Shown here: piece after piece, positions 56,152-64,000 of the stretch | How the letters are laid out: the number at the start of each line of letters is the position of its first letter | How positions within the stretch are numbered: position 1 is the stretch's first letter | NCBI GenBank assembly: GCA_022760435.1 | Contig: JALEFY010000007.1 | Span: forward strand, 62,001-126,000 | Direction: 5' to 3' | Length of the DNA stretch: 64,000 nucleotides | Source of the DNA: Neomegalonema sp. | GTDB lineage: Bacteria; Pseudomonadota; Alphaproteobacteria; Rhodobacterales; Rhodobacteraceae | Made by a program: the position numbers and the translations under genes | Notes under the pieces: generated by a model | Seen by the model: only the letters and a program-made list of their open reading frames with translations | The model's database searches: none | What the model was told of the DNA's origin: nothing

Positions 56152-56412
56152 TTACTCCTCGTCCACGCCGTATTCGCGGTCGAGAGCGTTCATGCGCCAG
56201 GCGTAGAAGAAGATCAGGCCCAGAAAGACCAGGATCGAGCCTTGTTGCGCAAACCAGAAGCCCAGATCGGTGCCACCGATCTCGATCCCCGACAGAGCGG
56301 GGCGCAGCAGAATGCCGAAGCCGAACGATACTATTGCCCAGATGACCAGGCAGACGAGCACGAGCCGGATATTGGCCGACCAGTAGCCGCTCGCGTCAGA
56401 TTTATTGTCCAT
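56152..56412 (-). CDS. DUF4212 small membrane protein, symporter partner
   Basis: This 86-residue protein has two membrane segments (IRLVLVCLVIWAIVSFGFG; FWFAQQGSILVFLGLIFFYA) and ends in charged NALDREYGVDEE. It fits the DUF4212 family, found immediately upstream of VC_2705-type sodium:solute symporter genes and presumed to be an accessory subunit. The ATG at 56412 has GGGAGA nine bases upstream; ATGs at 56445 and 56487 lack ribosome sites. Confidence 0.88.
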   Translation of the reverse strand: MDNKSDASGYWSANIRLVLVCLVIWAIVSFGFGILLRPALSGIEIGGTDLGFWFAQQGSILVFLGLIFFYAWRMNALDREYGVDEE

Positions 56413-57006
56413 GGGCTGTTTTCTCCCTCGTTTCTTGGCGTCCATGGCACAAGCGAACCCATGCCCGAACTCCCCGTGGTGATGCACCTCACCTCAAGGC
56501 AATGAGCCCCGGCCCTCCCCGTTTGGGGCCGTGAGCAAACCACCTTGCGATGGCTTCCGAATGAGAAGCGGCGCAAACTAGATGGCACAAATTTTCGGAA
56601 ACTGCGCTTGTGAATCGGCGATTAACCGGTCCATTTCAAAAGCCTTGTCACTTCTCCACAGTCGCATTGTGAGACTTGTAATTTCTCGACACCTTTAACC
56701 GCAGATTTTTGCCTTATTTGGCTCGAAGCGGGAATTATTTTGCGGCGCACCATAACAAAATCCGCATGGCCGCTTTGCAAATGCTGCGCTGCAACGCGCG
56801 GATTGACGAACGGATGGCTCTGAAACAGCCACAGATTCGGCGATCATCAGACAATCTGCCCGGCAGAGAAGGCCCGTTTCACTGCCTGGCAGGTGGCTTA
56901 CCAATGCCACAATTGTGATGATTCGGATTGTCAAATCTTGACTGCATCCCCTTGCGGCACCGCGCGGGCAGTTTACGTGACCATGGGTCAAAAGACGGGA
57001 GCACTC
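56413..57006. other. Divergent intergenic region, symporter operon / SDR gene
   Basis: This 594-base region is lower in GC than its surroundings and must hold the promoters of the symporter operon (minus) and of the SDR gene (plus). A TTGACT lies at 56937-56942 but has no good -10 partner. TTAACC-type half-sites occur near 56624 and 56696 without a correctly spaced partner, and a GATTC site lies near 56620. No gene, RNA or repeat was identified. Confidence 0.5.
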
Positions 57007-57768
57007 ATGGCAAATCTGAACGGGAAAACCGCCCTGATCACTGGCGCAAGCCGAGGGATCGGGGCTGCCGCGGCGCGCAGTCTCGCCAAGGCTGGGGCGA
57101 AGGTGGTGCTGGCGGCACGCAGCGCCCAAACGATCACCGAACTGGCGCAGCGCCTCGATGACGAAGGCCATCATGCGCTCGCAATCCCCTGCGACGTGGC
57201 CAATTATCAATCGGTCGAAGCCGCGATGCGCTTCACGCAGGACAGTTTTGGCAGCGTGGATATCGTCGTGAACAATGCCGGCGTGATCGAGCCGATCGCC
57301 CGCATCGAGGACAGCGACCCACTGAGCTGGGACCTTGCGATCGATATCAATGTCAAGGGCGTCTATCATGGTGTGCGCGCCGCCTTGCCGATCATGCAGG
57401 CCCAGGGCAGCGGGACCATCGTGAACATCTCATCAGGCGCCGCAACCAGCGCTCTGGAAGGCTGGAGCCATTATTGCGCGTCAAAAGCAGCGGTGCTGTC
57501 GCTGACCCGTGTCGCCCATAAGGAGCTGGCAGGCAGCGGGATCCGGGTCATCGGCCTGAGCCCCGGCACGGTCGCGACCGACATGCAAGTCGCCATCAAG
57601 GCCTCGGGCATCAACCCGGTCAGCCAACTGGACCCCAATGTCCACATTCCGCCCGACTGGGTAGGCAAGGCAATCGCCTGGTGCTGCACCGATGATGCTC
57701 AGGAATTCGACGGCGACGACGTGCGCCTGCGCGATGAAGAGATCCGCCGCCGCGTCGGCCTGATTTAA
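57007..57768 (+). CDS. SDR-family oxidoreductase
   Basis: This 253-residue short-chain dehydrogenase has the cofactor motif TGASRGIGAAAARSL, an AARS segment at the end of beta-2 that suggests NADP, the NNAGV motif, the catalytic NISSGAATSALEGW with its Ser, and the active-site YCASKAA. The C-terminal PGTVATDMQ is also typical. The substrate cannot be told. The ATG at 57007 has GGGAG five bases upstream; the open frame extends 38 codons further without a ribosome site. It stands alone, followed by a repeat-containing gap. Confidence 0.88.
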   Translation: MANLNGKTALITGASRGIGAAAARSLAKAGAKVVLAARSAQTITELAQRLDDEGHHALAIPCDVANYQSVEAAMRFTQDSFGSVDIVVNNAGVIEPIARIEDSDPLSWDLAIDINVKGVYHGVRAALPIMQAQGSGTIVNISSGAATSALEGWSHYCASKAAVLSLTRVAHKELAGSGIRVIGLSPGTVATDMQVAIKASGINPVSQLDPNVHIPPDWVGKAIAWCCTDDAQEFDGDDVRLRDEEIRRRVGLI

Positions 57769-57825
57769 GCGCGCTGATCCCGCGCTCCCCTCGTATCAGA
57801 GGGTAGCGCGCTTCGGCACGCCCCA

Positions 57826-57870
57826 CTCTTGCACGCCCCTCTTGCCCCGCCCTCTTGCACTCACTCTTGC
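57826..57870. repeat. Four CTCTTGC repeats with 12-13 bp period upstream of the ArsR-type gene
   Basis: CTCTTGC occurs at 57826, 57839, 57852 and 57864, separated by C/A-rich spacers (ACGCCC, CCCGCC, ACTCA). The array lies 97 bases before the ArsR-type start. Direct repeats here could be slippage products or regulator sites. Confidence 0.65.
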
Positions 57871-57966
57871 GCCGACAGCGAATTTGTGAACCAATGACTT
57901 GACTGAAATCCCGCGCCCGGCCGGGGCTTTGAGATCTTTTGCCGTGCCCAAAGGCCATCTACAGCA

Positions 57967-58287
57967 ATGACCGACCTTGATCCGATCTTCGCCGCGCTCT
58001 CCGATCCGACGCGAAGGGCGATCCTCAGCAGATTGAGCGAAGGCGAGGCCGCCCTGTCAGCGCTTGCCGAGCCCTTCGAGATGTCGCAGACCGCTGTCTC
58101 CAAACATGTCCGGGTGCTCGAGCATGCCGGCCTGGTGAGCATCGAAAAGCAAGGGCGCACCCGTTATTGTCGGCTCAATGCCGCGCCGATGCGCGAGGCC
58201 GCTGACTGGCTGAGCACCTATCAACAGTTCTGGCAAGATCAGTTCATGGCCCTGGCCGAGCATCTCAAAGACAGCGAGGGGCGGTGA
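57967..58287 (+). CDS. ArsR-family winged-helix transcriptional regulator
   Basis: This 106-residue regulator begins with LDPIFAALSDPTRRAILSRL, the classic ArsR-family N-terminus, and has the recognition helix MSQTAVSKHVRVLEHAGLV with the wing SIEKQGRTRYCRLN. It lacks the metal-binding ELCVCDL motif. It belongs to the group that pairs with an SRPBCC/AHSA1 gene, as here, where the stop codon directly abuts the next ATG. Such pairs are usually autoregulated. AAAGG lies 12 bases before the ATG. Confidence 0.93.
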   Translation: MTDLDPIFAALSDPTRRAILSRLSEGEAALSALAEPFEMSQTAVSKHVRVLEHAGLVSIEKQGRTRYCRLNAAPMREAADWLSTYQQFWQDQFMALAEHLKDSEGR

Positions 58288-58785
58288 ATGTCGTTTCTAT
58301 GCAGCCCGCCGGGCGATGATCCGGTGATCTTGCAAGGCATCTTCCCCGCCCCCTGCGCACGGGTCTGGCAGGCCTGGACGCATGCCGATGAGATGATCCA
58401 ATGGTTTGGCCGTCATCAAGCCCGCTTCGTCAGCGGCGCGCTCGATTTACGCCCTGGCGGGACCTGGCGCTTTGAGCGTGCAGAGGTCGCGGGTGTTCGC
58501 GAGTCCCTGCAAGGCACGTATCGCGAGATCGCACCGCAAGAGCGCCTGGTATTCACCTGGCAGCATGTCAAGGAAGAGGGCAGCACCCGCCAGGAAAGCC
58601 CGCTCTCGCTCGTCACCCTCGATTTCACCGATCTGGGCGCGCGCACGCGGCTCGACCTACGCCATGAAGGTCTCTCGAACAGCCTCGCACGGCAGAATGT
58701 TACCGGCGGTTGGGGCGAGAGCCTCACGGCCTTGCTTGCCCTGCTGGAAGAGCGCGACGACGCAGCGCCGCACCCTGCCGGATGA
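58288..58785 (+). CDS. SRPBCC (AHSA1-type) domain protein
   Basis: This 165-residue protein has the START/Bet v1-like AHSA1 pattern: GIFPAPCARVWQAWTHADEM, QWFGRHQARF, LDLRPGGTWRF and LVFTWQHVKEEGS, with a C-terminal helix GWGESLTALLALLEE. The fold binds hydrophobic ligands, and members are often co-encoded with ArsR regulators; the ligand is unknown. The ATG begins immediately after the regulator's TGA, with GAGGGGCGG upstream within the regulator gene. An overlapping frame on the same DNA is a shadow. Confidence 0.9.
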   Translation: MSFLCSPPGDDPVILQGIFPAPCARVWQAWTHADEMIQWFGRHQARFVSGALDLRPGGTWRFERAEVAGVRESLQGTYREIAPQERLVFTWQHVKEEGSTRQESPLSLVTLDFTDLGARTRLDLRHEGLSNSLARQNVTGGWGESLTALLALLEERDDAAPHPAG

Positions 58786-58827
58786 TCGTGACCGTTCCGC
58801 GCGCGGCGCGACGGACTGGCCGGGCGC

Positions 58828-59640
58828 TTATTTGGCCTGCACGATGGTCGTTGTCGGGAACGGAATATCGACACCCTCGGCATCGAAGCGCTCCTTGATC
58901 TTGCGCAGCAGATCGAAGCGCAGGCCCCAATAATCGGATGCCTTGCACCATACCCGCAAGGTGAAGTCGACCGAGCTATCGCCCAGATTGGTCACTGCCA
59001 CGAAGGGCTCGGCCGGGACATGGCGCACCCGCTGATCGGCGAGGATCTCGGCCCGGATCGCCCGTTCGGCCTGTTTCAGATCAGTGGCGTAGGAGACGCC
59101 GATCACCAGATCAACGCGGCGTTCTTTATGCGCGGAATAGTTGACGATCGAGCTCCCCCAGACTTCGCCATTGGGCATGATGATCTGCACATTATCGACT
59201 GTTGCGAGCTCGGTGGTGAACAGGCTGACCTCTTTCACGGTGCCCGAATGGCCGCCCGCATCGATATAATCCCCCGCCTTGAACGGACGAAAGAAGATCA
59301 GCATCACCCCGGCCGCCAGATGCGACAGCGTGCCTTGCAGCGCCAGACCGACCGCAAGGCCCGCAGCACCGAGCAGGGCGACGACTGAGGTTGTCTCGAC
59401 CCCAAACTGATCAAGCACCGCAACCACGACGACAGCGAGGATCAGATAGCGGACCAGGCTGGCAAAGAACCCCGCCAAAGTATTGTCGATGCCAGGATTT
59501 GCTTCCAGGCGGCGGCGCGTCCAGCGGCTCATACTACCGGCGAACCAGAACCCGAAGATCAGGATGAGAATGGCGGTCAGCAGGCTGGTGCCATACTCGA
59601 TCGCCAGCGGAATGTATTGCTCCAGGTTTTCGATATCCAT
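58828..59640 (-). CDS. Small-conductance mechanosensitive channel (MscS family)
   Basis: This 270-residue channel has three membrane segments near residues 17-37, 60-80 and 85-118. The pore helix shows the Gly/Ala pattern GAAGLAVGLALQGTLSHLAA. The MscS beta domain follows (FRPFKAGDYIDAGGHSGTVK; IIMPNGEVWGSSIVNYS). It opens on membrane tension to release solutes in osmotic downshock. GAGGG lies before the ATG at 59640. Its length matches E. coli MscS. It is convergent with the SRPBCC gene. Confidence 0.95.
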   Translation of the reverse strand: MDIENLEQYIPLAIEYGTSLLTAILILIFGFWFAGSMSRWTRRRLEANPGIDNTLAGFFASLVRYLILAVVVVAVLDQFGVETTSVVALLGAAGLAVGLALQGTLSHLAAGVMLIFFRPFKAGDYIDAGGHSGTVKEVSLFTTELATVDNVQIIMPNGEVWGSSIVNYSAHKERRVDLVIGVSYATDLKQAERAIRAEILADQRVRHVPAEPFVAVTNLGDSSVDFTLRVWCKASDYWGLRFDLLRKIKERFDAEGVDIPFPTTTIVQAK

Positions 59641-59886
59641 CGTTTCCCTCTTGACTTTGATATGGGGCAGCTCGCGGACCAGGCAGCTTGTCTTCGCCGG
59701 GTCAGCCAGAGCCGCGTTCGGGCGCAGTGTGACGGAGCCATTGTGCTAAAGCGAGATGAAACTCTGATGACAACGCCGAGACTGGTTCAACAACTGGATT
59801 AATTTGGAGATTTTCAAGCCCTGCTCCTCTTGCGTCGCGGCAAGAAGCCCCATGGCGCCTCGCTGGACGGAACGGTCTCCCCGCCC

Positions 59887-60690
59887 TCAGTCGAACAGAT
59901 CAAACCCTTCCGGCCCCGCCGATGTGATCAGGGTGAGGCCGACCCGGCGCGCCGAACCCAGCGCGAGCGCCGTTGGCCGCGAGGCCGCGATGAGCGTCGA
60001 TGCTCCCCAGATCGCGCATTTTTCCACCAGCTCCAGCGAGACCCGCGACGTCATCACCACCGCGCCAGAGCAGGCCGCGACATTGGCCTGCACCATCGCG
60101 CCAATCAGCTTGTCCAGGGCATTATGGCGCCCGACATCTTCGCGAGCCGCAATCACCCCCTTGCCCGGAACGTAGAACCCCGCAGCATGGGCCGCCCGCG
60201 TGCGATCATGCAAGGGCTGGAACTGGCGCAACTGCTGGATCGCCGCCGCAATATCCTCTGGCGAGAGCTGCGCACCCTTTGACACCGGCGCGATGGAGCG
60301 CTGTGCGGCCTCAAGGCTCTCGACACCGCACAGCCCGCAACCCACCGGCCCACGCAACTGCCGCAGCCGCCCCTCAAGCCTCGCATGCGCCGCATCGCTC
60401 AACCAGAACCGCGCCTCGATCCCCAGCGGCTGTTCGATGATTTCGAGCTGAGCAATTTCGGCCGGGTCGCGGATAAAGCCTTCGGTCAAGGCAAAGCCGA
60501 TTGCGAAATCGGTCAAGGACGCAGGGGTCACCATCATCACCGCGACGGTACTGCCATTGAAGACGAGGGCCAGCGGCTGCTCGTCGATCAGATCCACCGC
60601 CCGCTCCAGCTTGCCCCCTTGCGAGTGCCGTGTCTGCGGCACAGAGGCGACCACGCCCAAGGCGCGCGCAGGATCCGCGCCCGAACTCAC
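59887..60690 (-). CDS. fdhD: Formate dehydrogenase accessory sulfurtransferase FdhD
   Basis: This 267-residue protein transfers sulfur to the molybdenum cofactor of formate dehydrogenase-type enzymes. It has EQPLALVFNGSTVAVMMVTP, DFAIGFALTEGFI, the reactive Cys pair in CGLCGVESL and REDVGRHNALDKLIGAMV. It also has SRVSLELVEKCAIWGASTL. The GTG start at 60690 overlaps the stop codon of the preceding small gene by four bases (GTGA), so translation is coupled. It serves the molybdoenzyme two genes upstream. Confidence 0.95.
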   Translation of the reverse strand: MSSGADPARALGVVASVPQTRHSQGGKLERAVDLIDEQPLALVFNGSTVAVMMVTPASLTDFAIGFALTEGFIRDPAEIAQLEIIEQPLGIEARFWLSDAAHARLEGRLRQLRGPVGCGLCGVESLEAAQRSIAPVSKGAQLSPEDIAAAIQQLRQFQPLHDRTRAAHAAGFYVPGKGVIAAREDVGRHNALDKLIGAMVQANVAACSGAVVMTSRVSLELVEKCAIWGASTLIAASRPTALALGSARRVGLTLITSAGPEGFDLFD

Positions 60691-60995
60691 GGCTCTAGCC
60701 TTGGCGGGAGCAGGCCGCGCGCCTTCTCGGTCAGCCGATAGAAGATCCGCTGCGAGCGCTGCGGCCCCTGCTCCTCCAGAGCCAGCAGCCCGAGCTCGCA
60801 AGAAAGGCTGTTGCATTCGCGGATCACCAAGGCATGCGCGACCTCAAAACCGCGCGCAAAGCTGCGGGTATCCAGCGCCAATCCCAGCGCCGCCGCCGCA
60901 AGGATCATCGGCCCGAGCGGGCTCAGATAGGCCAGATCCGCCCGGGCAAAGGCCTGCGCGGTCGCGAGGATCTGCTCTTGCGGCCCGCCGCTCAT
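60687..60995 (-). CDS. Small hypothetical protein between the molybdoenzyme and FdhD
   Basis: This 102-residue protein (MSGGPQEQILATAQAFARAD) is largely helical with the hydrophobic PMILAAAALGLALD and one Cys pair-like region (RECNSLSCELGLLAL). Its end (RSQRIFYRLTEKARGLL) looks like a winged-helix C-terminus. No family was recognised. Its ATG overlaps the molybdoenzyme stop by four bases (ATGA) and its stop overlaps the fdhD start by four bases (GTGA), so it is almost certainly part of that operon and may assist or regulate the enzyme. Confidence 0.8.
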   Translation of the reverse strand: MSGGPQEQILATAQAFARADLAYLSPLGPMILAAAALGLALDTRSFARGFEVAHALVIRECNSLSCELGLLALEEQGPQRSQRIFYRLTEKARGLLPPRLEP

Positions 60996-63286
60996 CCCTG
61001 ATGCGCCCGGAGCCGGACGATCACCGATTTGGAGACCGGGGTAAAGCTGCCCTCGCCTACGATCTGATGCGGCACCAGCGCATTGAGCTCGGGAAAATAG
61101 CCCGCGAGACAACCCAGCGGAATATCATAGGGCACAAGGTGAAAGCCGCGGCACTCACGATGGATCCCATCATCGAAGCAGCCGATCAGATCGACCAGAT
61201 CCCCGGCAGCAAAATCGCTCCCGACGATATCATCGGGATGGATGAAAACCACATTGCGCGCGCCGAACACACCGCGATAGCGATCATCCATCCCATAGAC
61301 GGTGGTGTTATATTGATCGTGACTGCGGATGGTTTGCAGCACGAACGTGTTTTCAAGTCCCTGGATCTGCTGCCATTCCGTGGCCTCGCGCAGATCGCAG
61401 AGCGCGAAATTCGCCCGTTGGCTTGGTGTGTGCCATTCACGGCAAGCGGCAGGGTTGCGCAGCCAGAAGCCGCGCGGGCGGCGCACATCGGCGTTGAAAT
61501 CGCCAAAATTCGGCAGGACACGCGCAATCATATCCCGGATCCGGTCATTATCCTCACTGAGCGCAGTCCAGTCGACCACAGCATTGCCGAGGACAGCTTG
61601 CGCGATCCCGGCGATGATCCTGACTTCGGAGCGCAAATGCTCGGAGGCAGGCAGATTGATGCCAGCCGATCCATGGACCATCGACATCGAGTCCTCGACT
61701 GTAATCAATTGGCGCTTCCCGCTCGTATTGCGATCGATCTCCGTGCGGCCCAGGCAAGGCAGGACAAAGGACACCTTGCCCGGCAGCAAGTGACTGGTAT
61801 TGAGCTTGGTGGCGATGCTGACCGTCAGATCCAGCTTGGCAAAGCCTTGCGCGATCAGCGGCGTATCGGGCACCGCCCGAGCGAAATTGCCGCCCAGTGC
61901 GATGAAGGCCCTGGCCTCACCCGCCAGCATCGCGCCAATGGCCTCAGCCACATTATGCCCCGGCGTCCGCGGCATCGGCACCCCCAACTCAGCCTCCAGC
62001 GCATCGAGCAAGGCCGCGGGGGCCTTTTCATTGATCCCGACCGTGCGATCCCCCTGCACATTGGAGTGGCCGCGCACCGGACAAAGACCCGCGCCCTCGC
62101 GCCCGATATTGCCCTTGAGAAACATGAAGCTGGCGATCTCGCGGATCGTCTGCACCGAGTGCAAATGCTGGGTGATGCCCATCGCCCAGGTCGTGATCAC
62201 CCGATCGGCCCGCAGATAAAGCGTGGCCGCCGCCTCGATCTGTGCGCGAGAGAGCCCGCTTTGCGCTTCGATCTGCGCCCAAGGGGTCGCGCGCACCATG
62301 GCGCACCAATCCGAAAAACCTGCCGTATGCGCCTCGATGAAGGCGTGATCGAGCACAGGCGGCAAGCCCTGAGCCTGCGCCCGATCCTCGGCCTCCAATA
62401 CGCATTTCGACATGCCGCGAAACACCGCCATGTCCCCGCCGAGCCGGGGGCGGAAATAATGGGTCGAGGTCGGCTCCGAGCCGCCGCGCATCATCTCGAG
62501 CTTGTTTTGCGGGTCGGAGAAGCGATCGAGCCCCTTTTCCTTCAGCGTGTTGAATACACAGACCTGCGCCCCGCGCGCGACGCAATCGCGCAGGCTCTTG
62601 AGCATCCGCGGATGATTGGTGCCCGGGTTCTGCCCGACACAATAGATCAGATCGCAACGCTCGAAATCCTCGAGCCGCACCGTGCCCTTGCCCGTGCCGA
62701 TGGCTTCGGTCAGCGCAACGCCGCTGGCCTCGTGACACATATGCGAGCAATCGGGGAAGTTGTTGGTGCCGTAGAGGCGCACGAAGAGTTGGTAGAGAAA
62801 AGCAGCCTCATTGCTCGCCCGGCCAGAGGTATAGAACTCGGCCTGATCGGGGCTCTCGAGCGCCCGCAAAGCCTCGGCAATCTGGGTGAAGGCATCCTCC
62901 CAGGCGATGGGCTCATAGCGATCAGAGGCAGGATCATAGCGCAGCGGGTGGGTGAGGCGCCCTTGCTTTTCCAGATCATGATCGGACCACTCGCGAAGCT
63001 GCGAGAGCGTATGGGCGGCGAAGAATTCCGGCCCGGCCCGCGCGCTCGTCGCCTCCCAAGCCACCGCCTTCACCCCGTTTTCGCAAAACTCGAAGGAGGA
63101 GCCATGCTCAGGATCCCCCCATGCACAGCCAGGGCAATCGAAGCCATCGCTTTGATTGAGCGTGAGCAGCGTTTTCGCGCCCTCGACCGGCTTGCCGCTG
63201 CGCAGCAACTCCCGGCTGACACTCCTCAGCGCGCCCCATCCACCCGCGGCAGGAGAGGGTTTGCGGATCGGGTCATCGTCAGGCAA
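60992..63286 (-). CDS. FdhF/YdeP-family molybdopterin oxidoreductase
   Basis: This 764-residue protein has the YdeP-type N-terminus with FDCPGCAWGDPEHGSSFEFC, whose Cys residues could hold an iron-sulfur cluster. The bis-MGD fold shows EFYTSGRASNEAAFLYQLF, DCSHMCHEASGVALT in the position of the usual metal-ligand loop, and CVGQNPGTNHPRML. WAMGITQHLHSVQTI and PVRGHSNVQGDRTVGI are also present. Its natural substrate is not established; relatives are formate dehydrogenase-like. The TTG start at 63286 has AAGGAG eight bases upstream and no ATG lies nearby. Confidence 0.9.
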   Translation of the reverse strand: MPDDDPIRKPSPAAGGWGALRSVSRELLRSGKPVEGAKTLLTLNQSDGFDCPGCAWGDPEHGSSFEFCENGVKAVAWEATSARAGPEFFAAHTLSQLREWSDHDLEKQGRLTHPLRYDPASDRYEPIAWEDAFTQIAEALRALESPDQAEFYTSGRASNEAAFLYQLFVRLYGTNNFPDCSHMCHEASGVALTEAIGTGKGTVRLEDFERCDLIYCVGQNPGTNHPRMLKSLRDCVARGAQVCVFNTLKEKGLDRFSDPQNKLEMMRGGSEPTSTHYFRPRLGGDMAVFRGMSKCVLEAEDRAQAQGLPPVLDHAFIEAHTAGFSDWCAMVRATPWAQIEAQSGLSRAQIEAAATLYLRADRVITTWAMGITQHLHSVQTIREIASFMFLKGNIGREGAGLCPVRGHSNVQGDRTVGINEKAPAALLDALEAELGVPMPRTPGHNVAEAIGAMLAGEARAFIALGGNFARAVPDTPLIAQGFAKLDLTVSIATKLNTSHLLPGKVSFVLPCLGRTEIDRNTSGKRQLITVEDSMSMVHGSAGINLPASEHLRSEVRIIAGIAQAVLGNAVVDWTALSEDNDRIRDMIARVLPNFGDFNADVRRPRGFWLRNPAACREWHTPSQRANFALCDLREATEWQQIQGLENTFVLQTIRSHDQYNTTVYGMDDRYRGVFGARNVVFIHPDDIVGSDFAAGDLVDLIGCFDDGIHRECRGFHLVPYDIPLGCLAGYFPELNALVPHQIVGEGSFTPVSKSVIVRLRAHQG

Positions 63287-63502
63287 GGCGGCGGCTCCTT
63301 CTGGATGTCAGCCCGGAAAATCAACCGAGCCACCCCAGCCTATACGAAGCCGCACCAAGCCGCCCATCCCTTTTATGGCCCGCCCGAGCGATACGCCGCC
63401 CGAGTGACGCCCCCACCCGCGAGGAAGCGCTGTTCAACGCTGGATGCTCTCGTCCATGATCTCACTCATTGCTATCTTATCCCTTATATCATGAGCAGGA
63501 TT

Positions 63503-63736
63503 TCACTGGCTCGATACACGGAAGCGAACCAGCGGCTCGTCTATGACCCGCCAGCCGGTGGCGTCGATCTCCACCGCCTGCCAGGCCTCGTCTCCGAGAT
63601 CGATCAGGATGTCGGCCTGAGTCGGACCGCGCCCACCTTCCCCGCATTCCTCGGCCATGGCCTCATCGAGCGCCGCCACCCGGCACCCAGCCTTCTTGAG
63701 CCCAAAGCGTAGGGCCTCGAACGCGACAGATCTCGA
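63503..63736 (-). pseudogene. Remnant of a mobile-element DNA primase/helicase-like protein
   Basis: The minus-strand frame 63736 to 63503 (77 codons) has no start of its own; the previous codon (63739-63737) is a TGA. Its middle reads GRGPTQADILIDLGDEAWQA and it ends WRVIDEPLVRFRVSSQ. These resemble two separate parts of a protein common on plasmids and phages of alphaproteobacteria, in which ADILI- and LYLDLGDEAWRAVEI-like segments are far apart. The join suggests an internal deletion, and the end looks truncated. The assignment rests on remembered sequence patterns. Confidence 0.45.
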
Positions 63737-64000
63737 TCATTGGATCCGTGCATTAGGCTCAGTCGCGGTCTCCAGCGCCGTCAGCCAGGGAGGCAGGTCT
63801 TGATCCCCGCCAAGAACATGACGAAACAAATCCACAAGAAGCGAAACGGTGATCGACGCTGCCTCTTTGGCCTTTCGTGCATCAATTCTATAGATGTGTT
63901 CGAGCTTGTCGATGCCTCCATACCGCTCAGGCTTGGAAAAGGGCGAAGCATGGACGAGAGCATTACGATAGGGCTGCACCTTGTCGATAAACGCGCGAAC
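63737..64000 (-). CDS. Possible HEPN-domain protein, C-terminal part (5' end outside window)
   Basis: The frame is open from the window edge to a TGA at 63737-63739, giving 87 residues: VRAFIDKVQPYRNALVHASP, then FSKPERYGGIDKLEHIYRID and a hydrophobic helix ASITVSLLVDLFRHVLGGDQ. The motif RNALVH has the R-N-x3-H form (Rx4H) seen in the active site of HEPN RNases, in a helical context. This is suggestive only. If right, the protein could be a toxin or defence factor. It lies next to the mobile-element remnant at the start of what may be an accessory region. Confidence 0.35.
   Translation of the reverse strand, partial: VRAFIDKVQPYRNALVHASPFSKPERYGGIDKLEHIYRIDARKAKEAASITVSLLVDLFRHVLGGDQDLPPWLTALETATEPNARIQ

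Noticed and set aside
56413-57006. Possible CtrA boxes or sigma-54 promoter in the symporter/SDR gap
   Set aside because: Single TTAACC half-sites and a TGGCAC-like word occur, but none has a partner at the required spacing.
60557-63712. A stop-free plus-strand frame of 1051 codons
   Set aside because: It is antisense to fdhD, the small gene and the molybdoenzyme, all clearly coding on the other strand, and runs on into the mobile-element remnant.

Overview
The window is a high-GC (strongly G/C third-position) chromosomal segment from an alphaproteobacterium. The evidence is a CckA-type hybrid kinase next to recA and alaS, a perfect CtrA-type box (TTAA-N7-TTAAC), the ddl-ftsQ-ftsA-ftsZ-lpxC-bamD-recN order, an IalB-family protein, a class I PHA synthase and a fused CysN-CysC protein. 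The genus cannot be fixed from the sequence. No rRNA, tRNA or CRISPR array was seen.

Left part (1-12.6 kb): the end of an unknown gene, an exported IalB-family protein, a TPR-glycosyltransferase fusion divergent from a bifunctional ATP sulfurylase GTPase/APS kinase, an M48 lipoprotein protease, two tandem PlsC-like acyltransferases, alaS and recA. Middle-left (12.7-23 kb): cckA with its CtrA box, rsmB, guaB, rlmE and a Ppx/GppA phosphatase with a long basic tail, all on the minus strand, then two convergent glycosyltransferases. The 23-29.6 kb block is metabolic and redox: metF, a small 'virulence factor' family protein, a peroxiredoxin, an SDR, a ferredoxin reductase-like flavoprotein and DsbD.

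Middle (29.8-42.5 kb): the envelope and division block, minus strand: mrp, ddl, ftsQ, ftsA, ftsZ, then lpxC, bamD and recN. A strong terminator separates ftsZ from lpxC, and a CtrA-like box lies upstream of ftsZ. Upstream of mrp are an AlaC-like aminotransferase and a small lipoprotein gene, divergent from phaC. Right part (44.7-60 kb): an FMN reductase, a CorC/HlyC-type CBS membrane protein, and a minus-strand series made of a DUF4212 protein, a sodium:solute symporter, a cNMP/CBS/DUF294 nucleotidyltransferase, an unknown membrane protein, a membrane-anchored PAS-DnaQ exonuclease, a histidine kinase, a second unknown membrane protein and a P1 peptidase. A small element with long inverted repeats sits exactly at the exonuclease stop codon. 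An SDR, an ArsR/SRPBCC pair and an MscS channel follow.

Right edge (59.9-64 kb): a tightly overlapping operon of an FdhF/YdeP-like molybdoenzyme, a small unknown protein and FdhD. Beyond it lie a degraded fragment resembling a mobile-element DNA primase/helicase protein and the C-terminal end of a possible HEPN-domain protein, which suggests that an accessory region starts there. Five short tandem repeats with 12-18 bp units lie in gene gaps or at gene ends. No large undescribed system is evident inside the window; the most unusual items are the inverted-repeat element, the PAS-exonuclease/symporter cluster, the regulatory boxes and the accessory edge.
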